Assembly (NCBI GenBank): GCA_022432975.1
Contig: CM039509.1
Coordinates: 48,005,186 to 48,069,185 of the forward strand
Direction: 5' to 3'
DNA: 64,000 nucleotides
Origin: Begonia masoniana
Taxonomy: Eukaryota; Streptophyta; Magnoliopsida; Cucurbitales; Begoniaceae
This document shows positions 34,801 through 45,700 of this stretch, in pieces. The translations under genes and the position numbers were made by a program. The notes beneath the pieces are model-generated. The model did no database searches. It saw only the letters and a list, made by a program, of their open reading frames with translations, and was not told where the DNA came from. How positions within the stretch are numbered: the stretch's first letter is position 1; every line of letters begins with the position of its first letter.

Positions 34801-35213
34801 GGTGTCAACAGGTTTGGGGTGAAGGGAAAGCTAGCCCCGAGATACATTGGGTTATTCCAGATTGTTGACAAGATTGGAATGGTAGCTTAAAGGTTGAATT
34901 TACCTCCTCAATTGGGGCATGTGCACAATGTTTTCCATATATCCCAACTGAGGAAATACATTCTAGATCCGTCTCAAAATGTTTCGTGGGATGAGGTGCC
35001 CGTCCAGACTGACACGACGTACGATGAGCCAGAAGAGATTTTGAGATGCAAGCTTCAACTGCTTCATCGTTGAGAAGTCCTGTATGCTTTGGTGCGGTGG
35101 AAGAACCACACAAACAAAGAAGCTACTTGGGAGCTGGAGTCCGAGACGGCGGAGAGATACCCCTACCTTTTCTATGATATGTAGTTGAGGCAAATTTCGG
35201 GGACGAAATTCAT
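31829..35213 (+). pseudogene. Tekay2 pol (PR-RT-RH-IN-chromodomain), decayed
   Basis: The pieces run in order: protease (DTRASHSF; the usual DTGA Gly is Arg), RT ([50 protein letters not shown]), RNase H ([15 protein letters not shown]), integrase ([39 protein letters not shown]) and a chromodomain (YALVRWKNHTNKEATWE). Many stops and frameshifts separate them. A 30-bp insertion at 34289-34318 in the integrase is a displaced copy of sequence at 34470-34496. The protease start is joined in frame to the gag end at 18481. Confidence 0.88.
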
Positions 35214-35229
35214 AAAAAGAGGGAAAAGA
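35214..35229 (+). promoter_or_regulatory. Polypurine tract of Tekay2
   Basis: aaaaagagggaaaaga directly before tgcaaaattcgg. The upstream aatttcggggacgaaatt context is typical of Tekay elements. Confidence 0.75.
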
Positions 35230-36803
35230 TGCAAAATTCGGCAAAATTTAATAAAGATAAATTTTTGAATAATTTTTTTGCAAATTTTAAGAGTAAATTT
35301 GAGCCCAATTGCTCAAATTTTTGGAAAGTTGTGACGTATGAATTTTTTGTCACTTATAGCCCGTAAGAAAAATTTAAGGAAATTAATTAAAATTTTAAGT
35401 TGACGTTCGTGTGTTTCAAGTGAATTAAATTTACGGAAGAAGAACGTCAAATTTTATCGAAGGAAATTATTCGATAAAAATTGAAATCGAAAAACCGAAA
35501 ACCATTAAATGGTTTTAAAATATATTAAAATAAAATTTTTCAAAATTAAATTTGAAAACAATAAGGTTTACAAAGAAATGAGAGAGAGGGATAGAGCCGA
35601 CCGCAAGAGGAGAAAACGCCGATGCCAGAAACCACCACCGATCGGCCCGATCTTGGTGTCAAAACGTTCGTCTCGAAGAGTAGATCAATGTTAGCGAATG
35701 GAGTTTTTGAAGATTCAGAAGATTTCGCTGAGTTCAAAGAAATTCCTGAGAAGCCACGGGATGCTGAGGATAGGAGGACTCGCCACAGAGGTATGAGTTA
35801 TTATACTTATTACGTTATACCTAGCCTAGCATGCATGTATATTATTTATGGTGGGATACCACCAGTATTGACGTCGGCATTTTTACTGGCATGAATATTT
35901 TGTATTATTGAGGCATGTATACTTTTTGTCTGATTCATACCGGCTGGTGGATTTTAAATGCCATGTTTTACTTGCCCTATCTAACAGGCTGGATTTGAGA
36001 TTTATTATATTGGCATGTAGCTGGATTTTATTCATGCATTGATTTTGTGTTGTGCCATTTGCAATGATACTGGAGATAACCGTCTGACACTCTTAGTTGG
36101 GCCCATATGCTGAGAATATCAGGGGATTTTGCCCAGTTTCACCTGTGTTTGAAAGTTGTTGTGGTACACTCCACACTTTTTTAGATAAGGTACTCCCCCT
36201 TATAATAGGAGGAATGTGCGGTACGCCCTGCGAATGACAAAATGGGCTCTGAGCTATGCTAGCCCCGTTACCCGACCTAGCTAGTGTCTGTTCGTTGATA
36301 CCCACGGTATGTAGGGGTGTTCAAACCGAACCAGAACCGACGAACCGAACCGGAACCGGTGAATTAGGTTCGGTTCGGACCGGTTTTGAGCCACTGGAAA
36401 CCGGACTTCAGTTTGGCATTTCTCAAAACCGGCTAATGCGGTTCGGTTATCGGTTTGGATTGGTGAAACCGCTCCAAACCAAACCGAACCGTTGTTGATT
36501 AAAATTCAGTATTCACTAAAGAGTGAAAAGCGAAGCGAAGTTAGTGAACGGCGAAGACCTAAATCCCGATTTTTCAATTGCGACTGCGACTGCGACTTCG
36601 ACGACTAGACACCAGGCAGACAAGGACGATCAGGCGAGGCGACGGCGACGGCGAGGCGACGACTCTACTCTCAGTCTCTGCTACGGGCTATCGAGTATCG
36701 AGTATCGATGACGACAGAGAGCACCGACGACACACGATCAGGTAACCGAATAACGATAACCGGGTATGTTCTATGCTTTGCAGTTAGCTCATTTTTGTGT
36801 TTG

Positions 36804-36981
36804 ACAGAGAGCAAAATCAATGATTTTGCTCTCTGTGAACAAACGACAGAGAGCAAAATCAATGATTTTACTCTCTGTGGTTTTATTACGGAGAGCAATA
36901 TTGCTCTCTGTGGTTTTATTATAGAGAGCAAAATTGCTCGTGCTCTCTGTAAACAAACGAAGGAGAGCAATTTGCTCTCCT
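36804..36981. repeat. Array of GAGAGCAA hairpins in the hAT leader
   Basis: Five consecutive inverted repeats lie at 36804-36836, 36846-36878, 36888-36911, 36923-36949 and 36961-36981. Arms follow acagagagcaaaatca / tgattttgctctctgt. Further single copies of gagagcaa or its complement run to about 37190. Reading frames across it are repeat by-products. Confidence 0.85.
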
Positions 36982-37252
36982 CCTGGTTAGTGACAGAGCA
37001 AAAACAAACGACAATGTTGCTCTCTGTTTTTAACCGAGAGCAATGTTTACTGTTTAGCATGTTTATATGTGTTTTGCACTGTATAATTACATAATGTTTC
37101 TGTTTTGGGAGACTCTTTGGGCGTGACCGAGAGCAATGTATATGTTTTATTTGTTTGTTCTGTGATATTTTATCATAACTGAGAGCATTAATCTAATGTT
37201 TACCAAACAAGTAAACAAGTCGTTGATTTTGATTGATTAAATTTGTTTTAGG

Positions 37253-39222
37253 ATGGAAAGCATTAATAATAGTGTAGAGGGTCCTGCACGTAGTCAAACG
37301 AAAAGGAAAAAATCAGAAGTTTAGGATCATTTTACGAAGATTGACAGTTGTGATAGTAGCAATCCTAGAGCAAAATGTAATCATTGCTCACAGTCATATG
37401 CATGTCATGCATCGAAGAATTGTACAACAAACTTGAAAAAACACATTCTTAATTGCAACAAATTATTGGCAAGTGTTGATAGGAGGCAAAAGACATTAAG
37501 CTTACAGAGTATGGGAGGGGGATCGAGTCTAACTTGTTTTAGTCTTGAAACTTGTCGAGAATTGCTTGCAAAGATGATTATTGTTGATGAATTGCCTTTG
37601 AAATTCGTTGAAGGAGAGGGTTTTAGAACATATTCGCAATATGTTCAACCTAAGTTTTCCATACCTTCTAGAATTACCATTGGACGAGATATTATGAGTA
37701 TTTATGAGAAAGAAAAATTGAAACTGAAAGATTATTTTAGTAATACTTCTCAACGAGTATGTTTGACTACAGATACATGGACATCTGTTCAAAATTTGAA
37801 TTACATGGTATTAACTGCTCATTACATTGACAGTGATTGGATATTGGGTAAGAGAATTATCAATTTTTGCTTGATTTCGAATCATAAAGGCGAAACGATT
37901 GGTAAAGAAATAGAAAGATGTTTGTTTGAATGGGGAATTGAAAATGTTTTGACGATTACAGTTGATAATGCTTCATCGAATGATGTTGCAATCTCGTATT
38001 TGGTCAAAAGTATTAGAAATTGGAATGGGTTAGTTTTGATGGAGAACACATGCATGTGAGATGTTTTGCACATATTTTGAATTTGATTGTGTGTGATGGT
38101 TTAAAAGATCATCAAGAGTCTATTGCAAGAGTTCGTAGAATGGTGAAATATGTTCGATCTTCTCCTGCAAGGCTACAACAATTTAGAAATTGTGTTGATA
38201 ATGTAAAGATCACTTGCAAAAGTAATGTTTGTCTTGACGTACCTACTAGATGGAATTCTACATATTTAATGTTAGAAAGCGCCGAAAAGTGTGAAAGAGC
38301 TTTTGCAAAGTTAGTTGAAAGTGATGGTCATTATTTTCTTGATTTGAGCGGGGAAAGTGAAAGACCACCCACAATAGAAGACTGGGCTAATGTTAGAGAG
38401 CTTGTCAAGTTTTTGCAGATCTTTTACGATACAACTGTTTCCGTTTCGGCCTCCTCACATGTCACCTCCAATATTTATATTAGTGAAGTGTGTAATTTGA
38501 AAATGATTATCCATGAGCACTCTCAGTGTGATAATCCATTGTTGAAAAAAATGGCGATTGACATGCAAAGAAAGTTTGACAAATATTGGGGGAGTTGTGA
38601 TAAATTCAATATGTTGATGTGTGTAGCAATTGTACTAGACCCTAGATATAAAATGAAGTTTTTGAAACATTGTCTCACCATGTTGTTTGATAGTAACAAA
38701 GCAAATGATTTAGTGAGACAAGGAGAAATTGTGATGGAAAGATTATATCTCCATTATAAATCTGATTTTGATACTTCAGAAGACAATTCTAGTATGATGG
38801 TTGAAACGACTTCTACCGTAACGAGACAAAGTAGTACTTGAACTCGCAATAAGGTGCATGAGATGTTTTTTAATGATCAAGATGAGGATGGCGATTCAAT
38901 TAATCAGACTGAAGTTCATCAATATTTATCTGAAAGATTAACAAAGTTTTCAGATAAAATTGATATTCTAGCATGGTGGAAAGTGAATTCCTTGAAATTT
39001 CCACTATTGAGTAAAATAGCAAGGGATGTATTAGTTATCCTCATTTCAACAGTTGCTTCGGAATCAGCCTTTAGTAACGGAGGACGTGTGCTCGATTCAT
39101 TTCGTAGTTCTTTGTCTCCAAAGACTGTTGAGGCTCTTATTTACACTCAAAGTTGGATTCGGACGGCAAAACATCAATCTACCAACTTTAATTCTTCAAT
39201 GGCAAATATTGACGAAATTTAA
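37253..39222 (+). pseudogene. hAT transposase (BED finger to dimerisation domain)
   Basis: The start MESINNS lies just after a splice-acceptor-like tttgttttag, so an upstream 5' UTR intron is likely. A stop TAG at 37322-37324 replaces the Trp of the BED motif (SEV*DHF). Then follow CNHCSQSYACH, LTTDTWTSVQNLNYMVLTAH (~170), ITVDNASSND (~240), a frameshift at about 38000-38040, RCFAHILNLIVCDGL, DVPTRWNSTYLML, a TGA at 38839-38841, and the hAT C-terminal domain DILAWWKVNSLKFPLLSKIARDV with ASESAFSNGGRVLD. It has two stops and one frameshift, so it is not functional as it stands. Confidence 0.9.
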
Positions 39223-40615
39223 CAAGGTATGTTGTTCTGTTTTATTTGATATCTTTGTTTTGTTTTCGTTTCATAATTCTAATTCATTTTATCTAATTGG
39301 TTTATCAACTATATTTTATAGATTTCACATCAACTAATGGAGAAGAAGATATTCTTTCAATATTGGTGGAATAGTTGAAAGCTTGGAGCGAATATTCTGT
39401 TTTTTATTTATATTTTTGCAACATTCTGAAATATTGGTTTTTGTTTTTTGAAATATTGGTGGAATATTCTGTTCTTTCATTGACGCCATATGTCTCTGTT
39501 TTGTAATATCACTAGTGCTTACTGTTTACCTTTTATCTAACAGTGGTGGGATTGGCAATTAGATTGTGATGTGTCTGTAAATTCTAAGCTTATCCACCAA
39601 TTTCTTTCCAGGCCTTGTTTTTGGTTGGAGTTTTATAATAAAAACAGGCGTAAAAGCTATGATGATATCCTTTGGCATTTGCATTTTTCACTGTTCTCTA
39701 AAAGCTGTGATGATTTTAGGCTCAAAGAACTGTTCCTGGGGTAGAGTTTCTGCTGTTTAATTAAACAAATTGATGAAAATGTGTAGAAAAGAAAGAAAGC
39801 AGGCAGAGCGCAGGGGTAAAGGAGAAAGATGAAGCACTTTATGACAAAATGGGAATCATAAATTGACCCTTCATTTTTCTGCATCGACATTTGTTTATCT
39901 ATATGCCCAGTTGCTAGGAAATTATGTTGTCTTCAGAATATATTTTTACAAAAATAGGTTGTAGAACCGAAACCGAACCGAAATTTTTGGTTTGGCAAAT
40001 CCAAAACCGAAACCGATCGGTTCGGTTTGGTTTCTCCCCAAAACCGAACCAAAACCGGTTTTGAACACCCCTACCGGTATGATAAGTCCACTGCGTGGTC
40101 TCCTTAGACCTAGGGTTGAGTGGTTGTTGAGTCCCTCCTGGTGTATTCTAGCGCGTGTGTCCCGGTGGCCCAGGGTTGAGTGGTTGTTAGTCCCTCCTGG
40201 TAGTTGACATTTTCTCTTCTCCCTATGAAGTCCTGCCTGGTGTTATCGCGGCCTTTCCTTGTGGTGTGGTTCGGAAGATCCTTGAGTGACCTTCATTTTC
40301 ACTGTACACCTCACTATGTCCATTAGTATAATTGATGCAAACATATTTTTACTTTATAGCTATTTTTTTTTTATAAAGCTAGATCATCAATCGATTTAAA
40401 ATGAGATGAGAATTTAATAATATTGAAATTGATTTTGATTTTTAAAACGTGCATTGATTTTAAGCGGACATGTATATTTTGAGAATGGTAAGTATAACAT
40501 CCTATACTGAGTTTATCACTCACTCTAACAACTCCCCCCTCTACAAGTAAAGGAAGGAGGAACAAGAAGTCAACCTGATCTGTGCAGGATTTTTCCTTAA
40601 GTCACTCATTTTATT

Positions 40616-41071
40616 TCATTTACTTTGAAATATGTAAGAACGTATTCGACGTTGATCGTTTAGCCAACCGTTTCTTTCCGGCCACTCCGGGTTTTGACAC
40701 TCCACCATTTCCTCCGTTGATTTCCTGAAATCCACACAAGGATCTTCATACTCCATTGACACCACCGAGCTTTCTTCCAAACCAAACCCACCCACTTTCT
40801 CTTTCCCCTCCAAAATAGAACTGCTACCTCGGGCGGCCTCGAAGAAGAGCCGTTCGGACCTAGCTTCACGCGCGACAACATCCAACGATGAATTTGTGAA
40901 CCACGGCTCTGGAGTTTCAGCCTCGTCGAACTGCTCTGAGAAAACCAGGTTCATGGTCTTAAACGTGTCTTCTCCAGATCTAAAGGGGAGAGTCTTCGGA
41001 TGATTAAATGAAGCCCATGACCATGGCTGCTTTGCAGCTTCTTTCTGGTTGAAAATGGAAGTCAGCTTCAT
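40616..41071 (-). pseudogene. Truncated OVATE family protein (OFP) gene
   Basis: 151 codons starting MKLTSIFNQ, with WSWASFNHPKTLPFR (~18-31), TPEPWFTNSS (~52-61), SERLFFE and then SMEYEDPCVDFRKSTEEMVE (~104-123). This is the layout of plant OFP transcriptional repressors, closest by memory to the OFP13/OFP16 group. The OVATE domain normally runs some 60 residues, and here it ends after about 20. The last residues (CQNPEWPERNGW...) match no OVATE sequence I know, and the frame stops. The break lies beside the right edge of the Tekay2 LTR. It is the only host-gene-like sequence in the window, and a retained fragment rather than a working gene. Confidence 0.7.
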
Positions 41072-41447
41072 CTCTGATTAAAAAAAAAAAACAGAGATGT
41101 CTTCTCCTTGAAATATAGATTTGCAAAAGAACACATTGACGATTATCTGATTTTGGGTTCATGTAGGGGAAGTATTTAAAGGAAACAAAAGGAGTTGAGA
41201 AATGAAATAGACAGAGGAAGAAAGTTGACGTGAGTTGAGCTGTATGGAGTTGGATCAACGCAGAACGTTCCTTATTTTACACAACACCTCTCATCTTATT
41301 TATTTATTTATTTTCAGAAGGGAAGAGAAAGTAAAGCTTGTATTTTCTCCAGCAAATCATCAAAATCGAAAAAAAAAACCACTCTATCGAGAGTTTGTCC
41401 ACGCTCTCTAAAACTTAATTTTTTCGGAAACAGCCATGATGTAGTTT
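41072..41447 (-). promoter_or_regulatory. 5' flank of the OFP fragment
   Basis: On the minus strand a TATA-like tttaaatact lies at 41171-41180, about 100 bp before the ATG, followed by an A/T-rich leader. The flank ends at TSD agttt (41443-41447) of the CRM-type element. No other gene is seen. Confidence 0.4.
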
Positions 41448-42747
41448 TGACACGGGGTCCCCTAGAAAGGGGGCCCGTGTACAACCCACAAATATGCTCG
41501 GTGTGCTTGGTTGTGTGCTAGTGAACAATATTTGATTATGGAAAGAAAATACTAAAATAAATACAAGAAATAAACAAAGAAATTAATAGAAATATGGTCG
41601 GTTCTTATATGTTGAGAGAGAGAGATTGAGATAAGCAAGAAAATAAAAAGAATAGAGATGATAATGGATGTTAGAAATGGAAAGAAAATATAAAGCAAAA
41701 GATATAATAAAATGGCATAAAAATAAAGGTGAGTGTGTGGATATTGTGGAGCTGAAATTTAAAGGGGTGATTTGTGTGCAAAAGTGAAGACAATAAAATA
41801 AAGAAAACCCTTGGCGGACCCGTGGAGCGAGCTTACGGTTTAAGCTCCCGGATACACGTTTTCCGTGAGGAAAACGACCACCTTAGGCCGGGATTTCCGT
41901 CCTCGATCCGACTCCCAATGGAGAAGGTGAGGGAATGAATAAGAGCTAACCTAGCAACCCTAGCTAGGTTAGCAATGGAGGCTAACTCCTCTTGGCTCAA
42001 AGAACCAAGGAAAATAACACCAAAGGAACTTTGGATATTTTAGGGAAATAGTAGTGTATTGATTGGCAAAAGTTCTTTTACACACACCAATGCTATGCTT
42101 AAATAGAGAAACCTAGGGTGGATGATTAGGGTTTGGTAATGGAAGAAAGGATTGGGGCCGTTGATGAAGATCAAGATGAAGGGACAAGATTGCAATCCAT
42201 GTGCTTCATCCAAGGGTTGAGGTGCTTTCCTTGTTTTGCTTGATCAATGGTGCTAAATTGCCATGTCATCCATCCTTGTGGCCACTACCAATTGTACTTG
42301 CAAAATTCATACCTTAAAGTTGGGCTCTTCTTTGGGCCATGGCTTTCTTTGGGCTCCATTGGTTGTAGGCCTTTTCCTTGAGTAATTTTGTTGAATTCTT
42401 CAACCCATAATCCACCAATATACATCTAACCCTAACCATTCAATCTAATGCATGCAATGCAAATTATAAATTCTTACAAAAAGGCTAATGTATGCCAATG
42501 AGTTTGAAAAATAAAAATTACAAATTAAGGCCCGGGAAGACAAATTCCCATAGGGCAATCCGGAGGCTCCGTGCAAATGTTCCAATGAAGTACGTGGCAA
42601 GGCTTTTCCACATCCTCCGATGTCGGCTCCCAAGTGAAGTCCATGATGTGATCCAAACCTGCAAAAAGAGACAAGTCATTAGAACATTGATTGATTAAAT
42701 TTTGTGCCCGGGTTTGAGATCTTGTAACGGGCCTCCGAGGCACGTCA
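41448..42747 (-). repeat. 3' LTR of the CRM-type element
   Basis: TGACACGGGGTCCCC...GGCACGTCA on the plus strand. It carries the last ~74 codons and stop of the polyprotein (42525-42747). Confidence 0.95.
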
Positions 42748-45700
42748 TCCCCTCCGGGTGGCTGAGGATTTGACCTCAAATCCGTTTGCTCAGCCTCCTC
42801 TTCATATCCCAATTCTCCAATATACGGGGATAGATCTTGCACATTGAAGGTGGATGACACTCCATAATCACCAGGTAATTCCAACTTGTAAGCATTGTTA
42901 TTTATACGTTCCAAGATTTTAAAGGGACCATCAGCTCTAGGTAACAATTTGGAACGTCTTTTGGCGGGAAATCTTTCTTTCCTAAGATGTAACCACACCA
43001 AATCTCCGACATTAAAAATTACCTCTTTTCGCCCTTTATTGGCATGCTTAGCATAATTGGCGTTATTTTTCTCAATTGTTTGGTGAACTTTCTCAAACAA
43101 CTTTTTCATTTGCTCTGCCTTACTTGCTCCCGAAGGGTTGATTAGGTCTTGGGTTGGAATAGGAATAAGTGTCAGGGGTGTGTGCGGATTAAAACCATAT
43201 ACTACCTCAAAAGGCGTTTGCTGGGTGGTGGAGTGAAGGCTTCGGTTGTAACCGAATTCAATTTGGGGTAGTAGTATGTCCCAATTGGTGAGAGTCTTAC
43301 CCACGACACTTCTGAGAAGGGTACCCAAGGTCCTATTGACCACTTCCGTTTGGCCGTCCGTTTGGGGATGAAAGGATGTACTAAAGCAAAGCGTAGTCCC
43401 CAATTTCTTCCATAAGGTCTTCCAAAAAGTGCTCAAGAACTTGGTATCGCGATCCGACACGATAGATTGAGGCACTCCATGGAGTCTAACTATCTCCTTG
43501 AAGAATAGGTCGGCTATAGCAGCAGAGTCGTCGGTTTTGTTGCAGGCGATAAAATGTGCCATTTTGGAGAATCGGTCTACCACTACAAGAATAGAATCTT
43601 TATTACGTCCAGTACGTGGTAACCCTAAAACAAAGTCCATGCTAATTTCTACCCAAGGATGCGTAGGAACTGGTAAGGGAAGGTAAAGTCCTTGGGGTAG
43701 AACCTTGCTTTTGGCCTTTTTACACACAATGCACTTTTCAATATAATGGTGCACGTCCTTCATCATGTGAGGCCAATAGAATTTTTCTTTTAATAATTCC
43801 AGGGTCTTCTTTTCCCCAAAATGTCCAGACAATCCTCCTCCATGAGCTTCTTTAACGAGGCATTGCCTTAGACTGCAATTAGGAATACACAATTTTCCGT
43901 TTCTTAGTAAAAATCCGTCCACAAGACTATATCCTCCTTCAGCCTTATTTTGGTAAACTTTATAAGGCAATCCAAAATCTTTATCGGATGCATACAAAGT
44001 TTTGATCCATTCAAATCCAAAAAATCTAACACCTAATTCTGTTAAGAGGATACGTCTTCGAGAGAGAGCGTCGGCAACGGTATTATCCGATCCTTTCAAA
44101 TATTTTAAAATGTAGGGGAACCTTTCCAAGAACTCCACCCATTTTGCGTGTCTTTTGTTGAGTTTGTGTTGACTCTTAATATGCTTAAGGGATTGGTGGT
44201 CGGAGTGAATCACAAACTCTTTTGAAAGTAGATAGTGTTGCCATTGTTCTATCGCTCTAATCACCGCATAGAACTCCTTATCATAAGTCGAATAGTTCAA
44301 AGCAGCTCCTTTCAATTTCTCACTAAAATATGCAAGAGGTTTGCCATCTTGCATCAACACAGCCCCAATGCCAATACCGGAGGCGTCACTCTTGATTTCA
44401 AAAACCTTATTGAAATCAGGAAGTGCCAAGACTGGTGATTGACACAGTTTTTCTTTTATCAAGTTGAAGCTACTTTGGCATGCCGGTGACCAATTAAAGT
44501 CTACTCCTTTCTTGGTAAGATCCGTAATAGGAGCGACTAAAGAACTGAAGTCTTTAATGAACCTCCTATAAAAAGAGGCTAATCCGTGAAAGCTACGGAC
44601 TTCAGTGATACTAGTGGGAGTGGGCCACTCCTTGATGGCTTTAACTTTATCTTCATCCGCTTCTAAGCCATCCTTAGAGATTATGAAGCCCAAAAAGTAA
44701 ACTTTCTCTTGTCCAAAGGAACACTTAGTTAAATTTCCAAACAATTTAGCACGACGAAGAGTCTGAAATAACATCCCGAGATGGTTGACATGTTGTGGGA
44801 GGTCGCGACTATACACCAAGATGTCATCGAAATACACGACAACAAATTTCCCAAGGAACTCCTTAAGAACATGGTGCATTAATCGCATGAAGGTGCTCGG
44901 GGCATTTGTAAGACCGAATGGCATAACCATCCACTCAAACAATCCGTATTTTGTTTTGAAGGCGGTTTTCCATTCATCACCTTCTTTCATCCGTATTTGA
45001 TGATAACCGCTCTTCAAGTCTACTTTGGAAAATATTGATGCTCCACTTAATTCGTCTAGCATGTCCTCAAGTCGAGGGATAGGGTAACGATATTTAATAG
45101 TAATTTGATTGATAGCCCGACTATCAACACACATACGCATAGAGCCATCCTTTTTCGGTACCAACAAAGTAGGTACGGCGCATGGGCTCATTGACTCTCT
45201 TATGTACCCTCTTCCTAACAATTCTTGGACTTGCTCTTGTAATTCCTTTGCTTCTTCAGGCCTCATCCTATAGGCCGGTCGATTTGGTAACATGGCTCCG
45301 GGTTGGAGGTCTATTTGATGTTCTATACCTCTAATTGGTGGTAATCCGGGTGGTAGTTCTTCAGGAAAAACATCCTGATAGGTCTTGAGTAGGACTAGGA
45401 TCGGTGGGGGTACGTCACCTAACTCCATAACACGGTCTCTAAATAAAACAAGTATCACAGTCTCTCCTTTCGTAACTGCTGCTCTTACTCCCTTTTTCGA
45501 TAAGAAAAGATTTTCTTTGATCTTTTCTTCCTTTCTAATTGCATCGTCACGAGCAATTTGTTCAGGGGTCATAGGGAGTAATTTGATATTTCTACCACCG
45601 AACTTCAGGCTATAGTTGTTGAGGTATCCGTCATATTGCACCCTACGGTCATAAAGCCAGGGTCGTCCTAATAGAAGATGACTGGCTTGCATTGGAACGA

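Larger units (their letters stand above)
36312..40073 (+). mobile_element. hAT transposon with broken transposase
   Basis: 3762 bp. Terminal inverted repeats taggggtgttcaaa at both ends are followed by accgaacc/ggttcggt subterminal repeats. 8-bp TSD acggtatg (36304-36311) / ccggtatg (40074-40081), one mismatch. It contains a leader with an unusual hairpin array and a hAT transposase pseudogene with BED finger and C-terminal dimerisation domain. It lies inside the Tekay2 LTR. Confidence 0.93.
35230..40590 (+). repeat. 3' LTR of Tekay2, split by a hAT transposon
   Basis: It starts TGCAAAATTCGG after the polypurine tract. It is cut at 36311 and resumes at 40074 (ccggtatgataagtcc). A near-duplicate agggttgagtggttgttgag (then tccctcctgg) occurs at about 40110 and 40172. 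The right border is not certain because the 5' LTR is absent. It must lie before the OVATE-gene fragment, at about 40590-40615. Confidence 0.65.

Noticed and set aside
36708..37094. 128-codon plus-strand frame in the hAT leader
   Set aside because: Repetitive product (TESKINDF units) of the hairpin array, with no conserved domain. The transposase starts downstream.
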